From positions 31,089-95,088 of the forward strand of contig NZ_JAEMUW010000023.1 of the NCBI RefSeq assembly GCF_016598485.1: a DNA stretch of 64,000 nt. Direction: 5' to 3'. The number at the start of each line of letters is the position of its first letter. Position 1 is the stretch's first letter. A program made the position numbers and the translations under genes. Shown piece after piece: positions 17,971 to 26,793 of this stretch. The stretch is from Micromonospora coerulea. GTDB lineage: Bacteria; Actinomycetota; Actinomycetes; Mycobacteriales; Micromonosporaceae. Under the pieces are notes generated by a model. It searched no databases, was not told the origin of the DNA, and saw nothing but the letters and a program-made list of their open reading frames with translations.

Positions 17971-19434
17971 TCAAGCAGACGATTCCCCGACTCCGCTTGT
18001 GGTATTCACGTTAGCGGAGTCGACGGCCCGCCAAATTGCGGGGTGGTGATCCCATCCGCCACTCACGTGCTCGAGTTGCGCGGCAGCGGCGATCAATCGG
18101 ACGTCCTCGCCGTACCGGCCGGTGAGCTGCACGCCGACGGGCATTCCGTCCGCGGTCCGGCCGATCGGCAGGGAAACGGACGGGTCACCGGTGACGTTGA
18201 AGATGGCGCAGTACGGCGAGAAACGCCGCTGCCGGTCGAAATCCTCGGCCGGGCCGAGAGCGGCGAACGCGCCCACCGCCGCCTGCGGCGCGGCCAGGGT
18301 CGGGCAGAGCAGCAGATCGCAGCCGGCGGTACGCCGGACGCCGCGGCGTACCTGCGCCTGCAGTTCGCCGAGAGCGGCCATCAGCGGGCCCGCGCCGACG
18401 GCCGCGCCCCGGTCGCGCAGGAACCGGGTCAGCGGCAGCAGGTCGGCGTCCCGCTCGGCCGGCACCGGGGCGAGCGCCAGCACGTACCAGATGGTTTCGA
18501 AGAGCGGCCACGCCTCCGGGCCGAGCGGCGCCGGAACCTCGACCACCTCGTGGCCGGCGGCGGCGAGCAGCTCGGCGGCCCGGTCGACGGCGGCCACGCA
18601 GTCGGGGTGGACCGGCTCGTCGGCGAGCATCGGGGTGGTGAAGCGACCGATCCGCAGCCGGCCGGGCGCCGCGTCGCGGGCCGCGCGCAGGTAGCCGCCG
18701 GCCGGCGCGGCCGGCGGCAGGTACGGCTCCCCGGGCACCGGCTCGGCCATGACATCGAGCAGCGCGGCCACGTCGGTGACGGTCCGGCCGAGCGGGCCGT
18801 TGGTGGGCAGCCCGAACGCGCCGAAGCCCAGCGGGCCGCCGGAGACCAGCCCGCGACTGGGCTTGTAGCCGACCAGGCCGCAGAGCGACGCCGGGATGCG
18901 CAGCGAGCCGCCGCCGTCGGAACCCTGCGCGACCGGCACCAGCCCGGCCGCCACCGCGGCCGCCGCGCCGCCGCTGGAGCCGCCCGCGGTGTACGCGAGA
19001 GCCCACGGGTTGCGCGCCGGCGGCGCGACCAGGCCCTCCGAGTAGAGCGAGCAGCCCAGCTCGGAGGTGGTGGTCTTGCCGAGGCTGACCAGCCCGGCGG
19101 CGGCCATGAACCGGACCACGTCGGCGTCGACCGGCGGTACGAAGTCGGCGAACGCGGCCGAGCCGAAGGTGGTCCGCACCCCCGCGGTCAGCGTCAGGTC
19201 CTTGATCGCGGTCGGTACGCCGTGCAGCGGCCCGCGCTCCTCGGCGGGCACGGCATCGGCGGCGCGGGCCGCCTCCCGGGCCCGCTCCGGCGTCACGGTG
19301 ACGAACGCGCCGACGGTGTCGCCGAGCGCGTCCACCCGGTGCAGGTGGTGCTCGACCAGCTCCACGCTGGACAGCTCGCCCCGGCCGACGGCGGCGGCCT
19401 GTTCCAGGGCGGTCAGGTCGTGCGGCTCGGCCAT
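17971..19434 (-). CDS. Amidase signature family hydrolase
   Basis: A 487-residue amidase signature enzyme with the Ser-cisSer-Lys triad: Lys in GVPTAIKDLTL (about residue 79), the glycine-serine loop AGGSSGGAAAAVAAGLVP (about 150-167) and the nucleophile in GSDGGGSLRIPA (about 170-181). The family hydrolyses carboxamides; the exact substrate cannot be read from sequence. The start at 19434 gives MAEPHDLTALEQ and has AGGA upstream. It lies downstream of the kynurenine operon on the same strand, separated only by a vapC remnant, so co-transcription is possible. Confidence 0.88.
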   Translation of the reverse strand: MAEPHDLTALEQAAAVGRGELSSVELVEHHLHRVDALGDTVGAFVTVTPERAREAARAADAVPAEERGPLHGVPTAIKDLTLTAGVRTTFGSAAFADFVPPVDADVVRFMAAAGLVSLGKTTTSELGCSLYSEGLVAPPARNPWALAYTAGGSSGGAAAAVAAGLVPVAQGSDGGGSLRIPASLCGLVGYKPSRGLVSGGPLGFGAFGLPTNGPLGRTVTDVAALLDVMAEPVPGEPYLPPAAPAGGYLRAARDAAPGRLRIGRFTTPMLADEPVHPDCVAAVDRAAELLAAAGHEVVEVPAPLGPEAWPLFETIWYVLALAPVPAERDADLLPLTRFLRDRGAAVGAGPLMAALGELQAQVRRGVRRTAGCDLLLCPTLAAPQAAVGAFAALGPAEDFDRQRRFSPYCAIFNVTGDPSVSLPIGRTADGMPVGVQLTGRYGEDVRLIAAAAQLEHVSGGWDHHPAIWRAVDSANVNTTSGVGESSA

Positions 19435-19488
19435 ACCGTCATCCTGCCCGCTCCGCACGGCCTTCGCTGGGGTGACACGGTCCTGGAG

Positions 19489-19710
19489 TCACCGGGTGCC
19501 TGGCGGTGCCACCCATTCGGAGCGCGGGCCGCCCACCTCGGCCAGCAGATCGAAGTCTCGGTCGTAGTGCAGAACGGTCGCGGAATACTCGGCTGCCACG
19601 GCGGCGACCGTCAAGTCACCGGGACTGGCGGCCCGGTGATGGCCCCGAGCGGTGAGCGCCAACTGGAGGTCCCGGGCGCGAGTGGAGACAGCGGCGGTGA
19701 CCGGAATGGC
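19489..19710 (-). pseudogene. Remnant of VapC-type PIN toxin gene (C-terminal part)
   Basis: About 73 residues match the C-terminal half of VapC PIN-domain ribonucleases: RARDLQLALTARGHHRAASP, GDLTVAAVAAEYSATVLHYD, RDFDLLAEVGGPRSEWV. The third and fourth acidic positions (DLTVAA and HYDRDF) are kept. The N-terminal half with the first catalytic Asp is absent; upstream sequence switches directly into the end of the ACMSD gene. No vapB antitoxin gene is present. It is therefore a dead fragment, left by an insertion or deletion at the end of the kynurenine operon. Confidence 0.75.
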
Positions 19711-19715
19711 CGGCT

Positions 19716-20726
19716 TTATATACCGAACGTCCCGAGGAAGCGCAGGGCGTTGCGGGACAGGAGCTTGTCGCGCTGGTCGGCGGTGAGGAAGTCGGCCTTG
19801 CGGACCACCTGCCCGACCGGCCGCTCCCCCAACGGGTACGGGTAGTCGCTGCCGACCAGCACCCGGTCCTCCCCCATGGTGTCGACCAGCAGCCGCAGGG
19901 CGGCCGGCTCGAAGACCACCGAGTCGACGCTGAACCGGTCGACGTAGGAGCTGGGCGGCGCGGTGGAGGCGCCGCGTACCAGGTCGCCGCGGCGGTGCCA
20001 GGCGTTGTCCGCCCGACCCAGCCAGAACGGGAAGCTGCCGCCGCCGTGCGCGAAGCAGATCCGCAGCGTCTCCGGCACCCGGTCGAAGACCCCGCCGAGG
20101 ATGAGCGCCAGCACCGACAGGTGCGTCTCGGCCGGCATCCCGGTCAGCCAGCGGGCCATCCACCGGTCCAGCCGGGGGCCGCCGGGCATGTCCCAGGGGT
20201 GCACGAAGACGGGCGCGCCGACCTCGGCGCAGTGGGTCAGGAACTGCACGATGCCGGGGTCGTCCAGGTCGCGGTCGCCGACGTGGTTGCCGATCTCCAC
20301 GCCGACGTGGCCCGCCGCCAGGCAGCGGTCCAGTTCGGCGCAGGCGGCGTCCGGGTCCTGCAACGGCACCTGGCAGAACGGCACCATCCGCTCGCCCCCG
20401 CCGGCGGTGACCTCCAGGGTGAGGTCGTTGAAAATCCGGGCCACCTTGACCGCCTGGTCGGCCGGGCGGTCGTAGGAGAAGAAGACCGGGGTGGGCGACA
20501 CCACCTGGACGTCCACCCCGTCGTCGTCCATGTCCGCCAGCCGGGTCGACGCGTCCCAGCAGGCCGAGCCGACCGGGCGGAACTCCGTCTCGCCGACCAT
20601 GATCATGGCGGCCCGCTCGGAGTCCACCCGCAGCCGGGGCCAGCCGGACCCGCCGCACGCGGCGTCGAGGTCCGGCCACCCCTTCGGTACGACGTGCGTG
20701 TGCACGTCGACGACCGGTCCGCGCAT
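19716..20726 (-). CDS. nbaD: 2-amino-3-carboxymuconate-6-semialdehyde decarboxylase
   Basis: A 336-residue amidohydrolase-fold decarboxylase (ACMSD). It removes CO2 from 2-amino-3-carboxymuconate semialdehyde, diverting the ring-cleavage product of 3-hydroxyanthranilate away from quinolinate. Metal ligands are seen in VDVHTHVVP (HxH, residues 7-11 region), HPWDMPGG and GSDYPYPLGERP. The start at 20726 (MRGPVVDVHTH) overlaps the stop of the dioxygenase gene by one base (TGATG). It is the last intact gene of the kynurenine operon. Confidence 0.93.
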   Translation of the reverse strand: MRGPVVDVHTHVVPKGWPDLDAACGGSGWPRLRVDSERAAMIMVGETEFRPVGSACWDASTRLADMDDDGVDVQVVSPTPVFFSYDRPADQAVKVARIFNDLTLEVTAGGGERMVPFCQVPLQDPDAACAELDRCLAAGHVGVEIGNHVGDRDLDDPGIVQFLTHCAEVGAPVFVHPWDMPGGPRLDRWMARWLTGMPAETHLSVLALILGGVFDRVPETLRICFAHGGGSFPFWLGRADNAWHRRGDLVRGASTAPPSSYVDRFSVDSVVFEPAALRLLVDTMGEDRVLVGSDYPYPLGERPVGQVVRKADFLTADQRDKLLSRNALRFLGTFGI

Positions 20727-21250
20727 CAGCCCTTGCCCGGATGCACGGTGCCGCACTTGTCGCAGGTGCGGGCCTTCTCGTCGGCGTAGAACGCCTGGAA
20801 CACCGGGGGCAGGTCGGCGGCGATGTCGCGGACCTGGAGCTCCACCTCATGCACCTTGTGCCCGCACTCCGGGCAGTACCACTGGAACTTCTCCAGCGTG
20901 CCCTCCTCGCGGACCCGCTCGACCACCATGCCGATCGAGCCGGCCTCCGGTCGCTGCGGCGAGTGCGGGGTGTTGCGCGGCAGCATCCACATCTGACCCT
21001 CGCGCACGTGCACCGTACGCGGCCCGTCGGGCGTCATCAGGTTGATGTGCATGTTGCCCTTGACCTGGTAGAAGAACTCCTCGTACGGGTCGACGTGGAA
21101 GTCGGTGCGCTGGTTGGGCCCGCCCACCACCATGACGATGAAGTCGTCCCCGCCGGGGAACATCTCCTTGTTGCCCACCGGCGGCTTCAGCAGGTGCTGG
21201 TTCTCCGCGATCCACCCGGGAAAGCTGAACGGCTCGGCGATCTCACTCAC
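20726..21250 (-). CDS. nbaC: 3-hydroxyanthranilate 3,4-dioxygenase
   Basis: A 174-residue cupin dioxygenase that opens the ring of 3-hydroxyanthranilate. The catalytic iron site is in FHVDPYEEFFYQVKG (His and Glu ligands) with a second His in PRNTPHSPQRP. The C-terminal CPECGHKVHE and CDKCGTVHPG form the rubredoxin-like iron site typical of bacterial 3-HAO. It starts with GTG and overlaps the upstream deaminase gene by eight bases. Confidence 0.95.
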   Translation of the reverse strand: MSEIAEPFSFPGWIAENQHLLKPPVGNKEMFPGGDDFIVMVVGGPNQRTDFHVDPYEEFFYQVKGNMHINLMTPDGPRTVHVREGQMWMLPRNTPHSPQRPEAGSIGMVVERVREEGTLEKFQWYCPECGHKVHEVELQVRDIAADLPPVFQAFYADEKARTCDKCGTVHPGKG

Positions 21251-21668
21251 GGCTGACCTCCTTTGGGAGCAGGGCGACGGCTTGCATCTCGATCAGCAGG
21301 TGCGGATGCGGCAGCTGGTGCACCGCCACCGTCGTCCGGGTCGGCCCGGTGGCGTCGAAGAACTCGGCCCACACCTCGTTGTACCCACCGAAGTCGTTCA
21401 TGTTGACCAGGTAACTGGTGACCTGGACCAGGTCGGACAGCTCCGCACCGACCGACCGCAGCAGGTCCCGGACGTTCCCGATGACCGCCCGGGTCTGCAC
21501 CCGGATGTCGAGGTCCGTCGTGCCGAACTCGTCGACCGTCACGCCGGCGAAGGTGTTGTCCGGCAGCCGCGACGACGTACCGGAGACGAAGACGAACCCA
21601 CCGGCGACCTTGACGTGCGGGAACGCCCCGCGCGGCACGGCCTTTCCGGCCACCACGTGGGCGGTCAC
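21243..21668 (-). CDS. nbaF: 2-aminomuconate deaminase (RidA-like)
   Basis: A 141-residue RidA/YjgF-fold protein of the 2-aminomuconate deaminase type, converting 2-aminomuconate to 4-oxalocrotonate plus ammonia. Marks are PRGAFPHVKVAGGFVFVSGT, VDEFGTTDLDIRVQTRAV, SYLVNMNDFGGYNEVWAEFF and PTRTTVAVHQLPHPHLLIE. GTG at 21668 is preferred because GAGGA lies five bases upstream. A GTG at 21719, overlapping the preceding stop, would add 17 residues. Context between ACMSD and the decarboxylase gene supports the role. Confidence 0.9.
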   Translation of the reverse strand: MTAHVVAGKAVPRGAFPHVKVAGGFVFVSGTSSRLPDNTFAGVTVDEFGTTDLDIRVQTRAVIGNVRDLLRSVGAELSDLVQVTSYLVNMNDFGGYNEVWAEFFDATGPTRTTVAVHQLPHPHLLIEMQAVALLPKEVSRE

Positions 21669-21715
21669 GTTGTCCTCGGTTCGCGACTGCGGGGCTCGCA
21701 GCTCACTCCTCCCGC

Positions 21716-22489
21716 TCACGCCGCCGCCCGCAGCGACGCGGTGCCGAGCTTCTCCACCACGGCCCGGACGTGCGCGCCCGGCCGCAGCGGCACCGCGGCC
21801 GTGGCGGCGCCGGCCAGGAAGACCCAGCCCTCGCGCAGCCGTACCCCGTGCCGGCCGGCGAGCCGGATGCCCTCGTCCAGCGCCCGGCGTGGGTCGCCGA
21901 GGATCGCCGCCGTCGAGCCCACCTGCGCCACCCGGCCGTCGATCTCCAGCAGTACGCCCAGGTTGTCCAGCCCGTCCGGCACCGGCGACCACGCCCCGAC
22001 CACGAACGCGGCGGCCGAGGTGTTGTCGGCGATCACGTCCGGCAGGGAGAAGGCGAAGTTCGCGTACCGGGAGTCGATCAGCTCGATCGCCGGGGCGACC
22101 GCGCGGACCGCGTCGGCGAACGACCCCAACGGCTCGCCGGGCTCGGGGAGGCGGTCCAGCAGGAACGCCACCTCCGGCTCGACCCGGGGGTGGATGAAGG
22201 CGCCGAGGTCGACCGTGCCGCCGTCGGGGACCCGCATCAGGTCGGTGAGCCGGCCCCAGATCACCTCGTCCACGCCCATCTGGGCCATCTTCGCCTTGCT
22301 GGTCAGCCCCATCTTCAGGCCCACCAGCCGCTCACCCCGCTCGAGGCGGCGCTGGACCAGCGCGGTCTGCACCGCGTACGCGGCGTCGACATCCAGGCCG
22401 GTCTCGGCGGCCAGCTGGCCGATGGCGGTGGCGTTGTCCGCGGCGCCGCCCAGCTTCTCGGCGATCCCCGCGATGTCCGGCCCGATCAT
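21716..22489 (-). CDS. nbaG: 4-oxalocrotonate decarboxylase
   Basis: A 257-residue protein of the fumarylacetoacetase/hydratase-decarboxylase fold. The GLKMGLTSKAKMAQMGV motif and the VEPEVAFLL metal-binding patch mark 4-oxalocrotonate decarboxylases, which give 2-oxopent-4-enoate plus CO2. A second paralogue in the operon (24497) fits the partner hydratase. The assignment between the two rests on this motif and could be reversed. The ATG overlaps the aldolase stop by four bases (ATGA). Confidence 0.85.
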   Translation of the reverse strand: MIGPDIAGIAEKLGGAADNATAIGQLAAETGLDVDAAYAVQTALVQRRLERGERLVGLKMGLTSKAKMAQMGVDEVIWGRLTDLMRVPDGGTVDLGAFIHPRVEPEVAFLLDRLPEPGEPLGSFADAVRAVAPAIELIDSRYANFAFSLPDVIADNTSAAAFVVGAWSPVPDGLDNLGVLLEIDGRVAQVGSTAAILGDPRRALDEGIRLAGRHGVRLREGWVFLAGAATAAVPLRPGAHVRAVVEKLGTASLRAAA

Positions 22490-23559
22490 GCGGTCTCCTC
22501 CTGCTCGCGGCGGCCGGCGAGGTCCAGCGCCACGTCCACGATCATGTCTTCCTGACCGCCGACCATCCGGCGCCGGCCCAGCTCGACCAGGATCGAGCGG
22601 ACGTCCACGCCGTACTTCGTGGAGGCGCGTTCGGCGTGCCGGAGGAAGCTGGAGTAGACGCCCGCGTACCCCAGGGAGAGGGTCTCCCGGTCGACCTGGA
22701 CCGGCCGGTCCTGGAGCGGGCGGACGATCTCGTCGGCGGCGTCCATCAGCGCGAACACGTCGCAGCCGTGCTTCCAGCCATGCAGCTCGGCGACGGCCAC
22801 GAAGACCTCCAGCGGCGCATTGCCGGCACCGGCGCCCATCCCGGCCAGGGACGCGTCCACCCGGACCGTCCGGCCGTGCGGCGCGTCCGGACCGGCCGCT
22901 CCGCCGCCGAGGATCCGGCCGTGCTCGACGGCGAGCACGCTGTTGGCCACCCCGAGCGACAGGTTGTGGTGCGCGTGGATGCCGATCTGCGTCTCCGGTT
23001 CGAGGACCTGCCGGTACGCGTCGACCCGCTGCGCCACGTCGGACATCAGCAGCCGCCCGCCCGAGTCGGTGACGTAGACGCAGTGCGCGCCGTACGACTC
23101 CATCAGCTTGGCCTGGGCGGCCAGCCCGGCCGGGTCGTTCATGTGCGACATCATCAGGAACCCGGAGACGTCCATGCCGTTCTCCCGGGCCCAGGAGATG
23201 TGCTGGGCGGAGATGTCCGCCTCGGTGCAGTGGGTGGCGATCCGGACGCTGGTCACGCCGAGCGCCTGCGCCGCCTTCAGGTCGGCGATGGTGCCGATGC
23301 CGGGCAGCAGCAGGGTGGTGAGCTGCGCGCTGGTCAGCACCTCGGCGGCGGCGGAGATCCAGTCCGCGTCGCGGGCCGCGCCGTGCCCGTAGTTGACGCT
23401 GGAGCCGGCGAGGCCGTCGCCGTGCGCGACCTCGATCGCGGCCACCCCGGCCGCGTCCAGGGCGGCGGCGATGGTGCGGACCTGGTCGACGGTGTAGCGG
23501 TGGGCGATGGCGTGCATGCCGTCGCGCAGCGTCACGTCCTGGATGTAGAGGTCGGTCAT
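22486..23559 (-). CDS. nbaI: 4-hydroxy-2-oxovalerate aldolase
   Basis: A 357-residue DRE-TIM class aldolase (DmpG/MhpE type) splitting 4-hydroxy-2-oxovalerate into pyruvate and acetaldehyde. Marks are the N-terminal VTLRDGMHAIAHRY, VYVTDSGGRL, the metal-binding GIHAHHNLSLGVANS and the C-terminal helical domain (YSSFLRHAERASTKYGVD) that contacts the dehydrogenase partner. Both ends overlap neighbours by four bases, in keeping with a channelled aldolase-dehydrogenase complex. Confidence 0.95.
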   Translation of the reverse strand: MTDLYIQDVTLRDGMHAIAHRYTVDQVRTIAAALDAAGVAAIEVAHGDGLAGSSVNYGHGAARDADWISAAAEVLTSAQLTTLLLPGIGTIADLKAAQALGVTSVRIATHCTEADISAQHISWARENGMDVSGFLMMSHMNDPAGLAAQAKLMESYGAHCVYVTDSGGRLLMSDVAQRVDAYRQVLEPETQIGIHAHHNLSLGVANSVLAVEHGRILGGGAAGPDAPHGRTVRVDASLAGMGAGAGNAPLEVFVAVAELHGWKHGCDVFALMDAADEIVRPLQDRPVQVDRETLSLGYAGVYSSFLRHAERASTKYGVDVRSILVELGRRRMVGGQEDMIVDVALDLAGRREQEETA

Positions 23560-24500
23560 CGGGCCGCCACCTCCGTCGCGGTCGAACGCCGCAGGGCCAC
23601 CAGCCGCTCCGCGGTACGCAGCGCGGCCGAGGTCATGATGTCCAGGTTTCCGGCGTACGCGGGCAGGTAGTGCCCGGCGCCGGAGACCTCCAGGAAGACC
23701 GAGACCTGGAGCCCGGTGAGGTGCCGCCCCAGCGACGGCACGTACGTGTCGACCCGGTCGAACTGCACGTCCTGCTTGAGCCGGTAGCCGGGGACGTACT
23801 GCTGCACGGTCTGCACCATGTCGGCCACCGAGGCGGCGATGGCGGCGCGGTCGGCGTCGGCGTCCGGACAGAGGCAGTAGACGGTGTCCCGCATCAGCAG
23901 CGGCGGGTCGGCCGGGTTGAGCACGATGATCGCCTTGCCGCGCTCCGCGCCGCCGACCACCTCGATGGCCCGGGCGGTGGTCTCGGTGAACTCGTCGATG
24001 TTGGCCCGGGTGCCCGGGCCGGCCGAGCGCGAGGCGATCGAGGCGACGATCTCCCCGTACGCGACCGGGGTGACCCGGCCGACCGCGGCGACGATCGGCA
24101 CCGTCGCCTGCCCGCCGCAGGTCACCATGTTGACGCATCCCTCGTGCAGGTGCTCGTCGAGGTTGACCGGGGGCACCACATAAGGGCCGATGGCGGCGGG
24201 GGTCAGGTCGACCACGGTCCGGCCGTGCGCGCGCAGCACCTCGAAATGCCGCCGGTGCGCGCTGGCCGAGGTGGCGTCGAAGACCACCTCGACGTCGGCG
24301 AACTCGGGCAACGCGACCAGACCGTCCACGCCGTCGGCGGTGGTCGCCACGCCGAGCCGGCGGGCCCGGGCCAGGCCGTCGGAGTCCGGGTCGATGCCGG
24401 CCATCGCCACCATGCGCAGGCTGCCACTCAGCCGGAGCACCTTGATCATCAGATCGGTACCGATGTTGCCGGACCCGATCACCGCCACACCGGTCGTCAT
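23556..24500 (-). CDS. nbaJ: Acetaldehyde dehydrogenase (acetylating)
   Basis: A 314-residue DmpF/MhpF-type enzyme that oxidises acetaldehyde with CoA and NAD+ to acetyl-CoA, working in complex with the aldolase. The N-terminal Rossmann motif is VAVIGSGNIGTDLM, and the catalytic cysteine lies in CVNMVTCGGQATVPI (about residue 128). The C-terminal part includes YVPGYRLKQDVQFD and LEVSGAGHYLPAYAGNLDIMTSAA. The ATG overlaps the hydratase stop by four bases. Confidence 0.95.
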   Translation of the reverse strand: MTTGVAVIGSGNIGTDLMIKVLRLSGSLRMVAMAGIDPDSDGLARARRLGVATTADGVDGLVALPEFADVEVVFDATSASAHRRHFEVLRAHGRTVVDLTPAAIGPYVVPPVNLDEHLHEGCVNMVTCGGQATVPIVAAVGRVTPVAYGEIVASIASRSAGPGTRANIDEFTETTARAIEVVGGAERGKAIIVLNPADPPLLMRDTVYCLCPDADADRAAIAASVADMVQTVQQYVPGYRLKQDVQFDRVDTYVPSLGRHLTGLQVSVFLEVSGAGHYLPAYAGNLDIMTSAALRTAERLVALRRSTATEVAAR

Positions 24501-25291
24501 TCGTCGCCCTCCCCTTCGAAGGAGACCCGCACCGAGCCGAGCCCGGAGATCCGCGCCTCGTAGGCCGCGCCAGGGGTCACCGGCACCATCGGGCCGAGCG
24601 CCCCGGAGAGCACGACGTCCCCGGCGCGCAGCGGGTCGCCGGCGCGCGCGAGGGTGCCGGCCAGCCACTCCAGCGCGTGCAGCGGATTGCCCAGGCAGGC
24701 CGCGCCGGCGCCGACCGAGACCGGCTCGCCGGCGTGTTCCAGGACCATCCCGCACAGCCGCAGGTCGACGTCGGCGAGCCGGCGGGGCGTGGTGCCGAGC
24801 ACGAACAGCCCGCTGGAGGCGTTGTCGGCGACGGTGTCCACGATGGAGATGTCCCAGCCGGCGATCCGCGAGTCGACGATCTCAATGGCGGGCAGCACGT
24901 GGTCGACGGCCCGGATCAGATCAACGGTGGTGATCCGCTCCTCGGCCAGGTCCGCGCCGAGCACGAAGGCGATCTCCGCCTCCACCCGGGGCTGGAGCAG
25001 CCGGCCGATCGCCACCTCGAGGCCGTCGCCGACCGCCATCACATCGGTCAACACGCCGAAGTCCGGCTGGTAGACGCCGAAGTTCTCCTGCACCGCGCGG
25101 GAGGTCAGCCCGATCTTCGCGCCCACCCGGCGCTCGCCCCGGTCCCACCGGGCCTGGGCCTGGCGCTGCTGCACCTGGTACGCCGACTCGACGTCGCCCT
25201 CGGGCAGCAGCCGCCCGCGCAGCGGCGGGCAGGGCTTCCCGCTCTCCCCGGCCTCGGTCAGCTCCCGGGCGGCGGCTTCGATATCGATCAT
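24497..25291 (-). CDS. nbaH: 2-oxopent-4-enoate hydratase
   Basis: A 264-residue paralogue of the decarboxylase at 21716. It adds water to 2-oxopent-4-enoate, giving 4-hydroxy-2-oxovalerate. Marks are RRVGAKIGLTSRAVQENFGV and the metal-binding RVEAEIAFVLG, typical of MhpD/DmpE hydratases. The ATG overlaps the stop of the semialdehyde dehydrogenase gene by four bases. Confidence 0.88.
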   Translation of the reverse strand: MIDIEAAARELTEAGESGKPCPPLRGRLLPEGDVESAYQVQQRQAQARWDRGERRVGAKIGLTSRAVQENFGVYQPDFGVLTDVMAVGDGLEVAIGRLLQPRVEAEIAFVLGADLAEERITTVDLIRAVDHVLPAIEIVDSRIAGWDISIVDTVADNASSGLFVLGTTPRRLADVDLRLCGMVLEHAGEPVSVGAGAACLGNPLHALEWLAGTLARAGDPLRAGDVVLSGALGPMVPVTPGAAYEARISGLGSVRVSFEGEGDE

Positions 25292-26793
25292 GTGAGGTCC
25301 ACGCAGACGTTGGTGAGTTCGGAGTAGAAGTCGAGCGAGTGCACCCCGCCCTCCCGGCCGATGCCGGAGGCCTTCACCCCGCCGAACGGGGTCCGCAGGT
25401 CGCGCAGGAACCAGGTGTTCACCCAGACGATGCCGGCGTCCAGCCGCAACCCGGCCCGGTGCGCCCGGCCGACGTCCCGGGTCCAGACGGTCGCGGCCAG
25501 GCCGTACTCGGTGCCGTTCGCCAGCGCGTACGCCTCGTCCTCGGTGTCGAAGGGGGCGACGTGCACCACCGGGCCGAAGATCTCCTCGCGGTTGGTCCGG
25601 GCGTCCGGGCCCAGCCCGGTCAGCACGGTCGGCTGCACGTACGCCCCACCGTCGCGGGCGTCGCCGAAGCGCGGCGTCCCACCGCCGGCCAGCACCTCCG
25701 CGCCTTCGGCGCGGGCCAGGTCGTAGTGCCCGAGCACCTTGTCCCGGTGGCCGTGCGAGATCAGCGGCATGTTCGCGGTGGCCTCGTCGGCCGGCCAGCC
25801 GTACGCCAGCTCGCCCGCCCGCTTGGCCAGCCGGGCGGTGAACTCCTCGAAGACCGGGCGCTGCACGTAGATCCGCTCGGTGCAGAGGCAGACCTGACCG
25901 CCGTTGGTGAAGCTGGACCGGACCGAGCCGGCGACCGCCGCGTCCAGGTCGGCGTCGGCGAAGACCAGCCCGGCGTTCTTGCCACCCAGCTCGAAGCTCA
26001 CCGCCTTCACCCCGTCGGCGGCGGCTCGCATGATCGCGCTGCCGGTGGCGGACTCCCCCGTGAAGGTGATCGCGTCCACGCCGGGGTGCCGGGTGAGGAA
26101 CTCGCCGGCCGAGTCCGGGCCGAAGCCGTGCACCAGGTTGAACACGCCCTCGGGCACCCCGGCGGCGGCCATCACCTCGGCCAGCAGCGTCGCCGAGGCG
26201 GGGGTCTCCTCGCTGGGCTTGACCACCACGGCGTTGCCGCAGGCCAGCGCCGGGGCGACCTTCCAGGTGAGCAGCAGCAGCGGCAGGTTCCACGGCACGA
26301 TGACCGCGACCACGCCGACCGGCTTGCGGACCGCGTAGTTCAGCGCCCGGCCGCCGGTCGGGGTGACCGTGGTGAACGACTCGGTCGGCGCGGTCGCCAC
26401 GATCTCGGCGAACGTCCGGAAGTTCGCCGCGCCGCGCGGGATGTCGAGGGTGCGGGCCTGCGAGATGGCCTTGCCGGTGTCGGCGACCTCGGCCGCGACG
26501 AGGTCGTCGAAGCGGCGTTCCAACTCGTCGGCGACCCGGCGCAGCACCTCCGCGCGCTCCCGCTCCCCCATCCGGCCCCACGGCCCGCGCAGTGCCGCCC
26601 GCGCCGCGGTCACCGCGTCGTCCACCGTGGACTCCGCCGCCTCGACCACCTCGAAGACCGGCTCACCGGTGACCGGGCTGCGCTTGGTGAACCGGCGGCC
26701 CGCGTCGACGAACTCGCCGCCGACGAAGTTGCGCAGCAGTCCCGGCCCGTCCGGCGCGTGCCCGGCCATCAGCCGGGGATCCCAGAGCGTCAT
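25288..26793 (-). CDS. nbaE: 2-aminomuconic semialdehyde dehydrogenase
   Basis: A 501-residue NAD-dependent aldehyde dehydrogenase. In this operon it should oxidise 2-aminomuconate semialdehyde, the ACMSD product, to 2-aminomuconate. Catalytic features are VPWNLPLLLLTWKVAPALACGN, the general base in SFELGGKNAGLV (about residue 268) and the nucleophile in GGQVCLCTERIYV (about residue 302). The family alone would allow other semialdehydes; the operon decides the call. Start and stop each overlap neighbours by four bases. Confidence 0.92.
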   Translation of the reverse strand: MTLWDPRLMAGHAPDGPGLLRNFVGGEFVDAGRRFTKRSPVTGEPVFEVVEAAESTVDDAVTAARAALRGPWGRMGERERAEVLRRVADELERRFDDLVAAEVADTGKAISQARTLDIPRGAANFRTFAEIVATAPTESFTTVTPTGGRALNYAVRKPVGVVAVIVPWNLPLLLLTWKVAPALACGNAVVVKPSEETPASATLLAEVMAAAGVPEGVFNLVHGFGPDSAGEFLTRHPGVDAITFTGESATGSAIMRAAADGVKAVSFELGGKNAGLVFADADLDAAVAGSVRSSFTNGGQVCLCTERIYVQRPVFEEFTARLAKRAGELAYGWPADEATANMPLISHGHRDKVLGHYDLARAEGAEVLAGGGTPRFGDARDGGAYVQPTVLTGLGPDARTNREEIFGPVVHVAPFDTEDEAYALANGTEYGLAATVWTRDVGRAHRAGLRLDAGIVWVNTWFLRDLRTPFGGVKASGIGREGGVHSLDFYSELTNVCVDLT

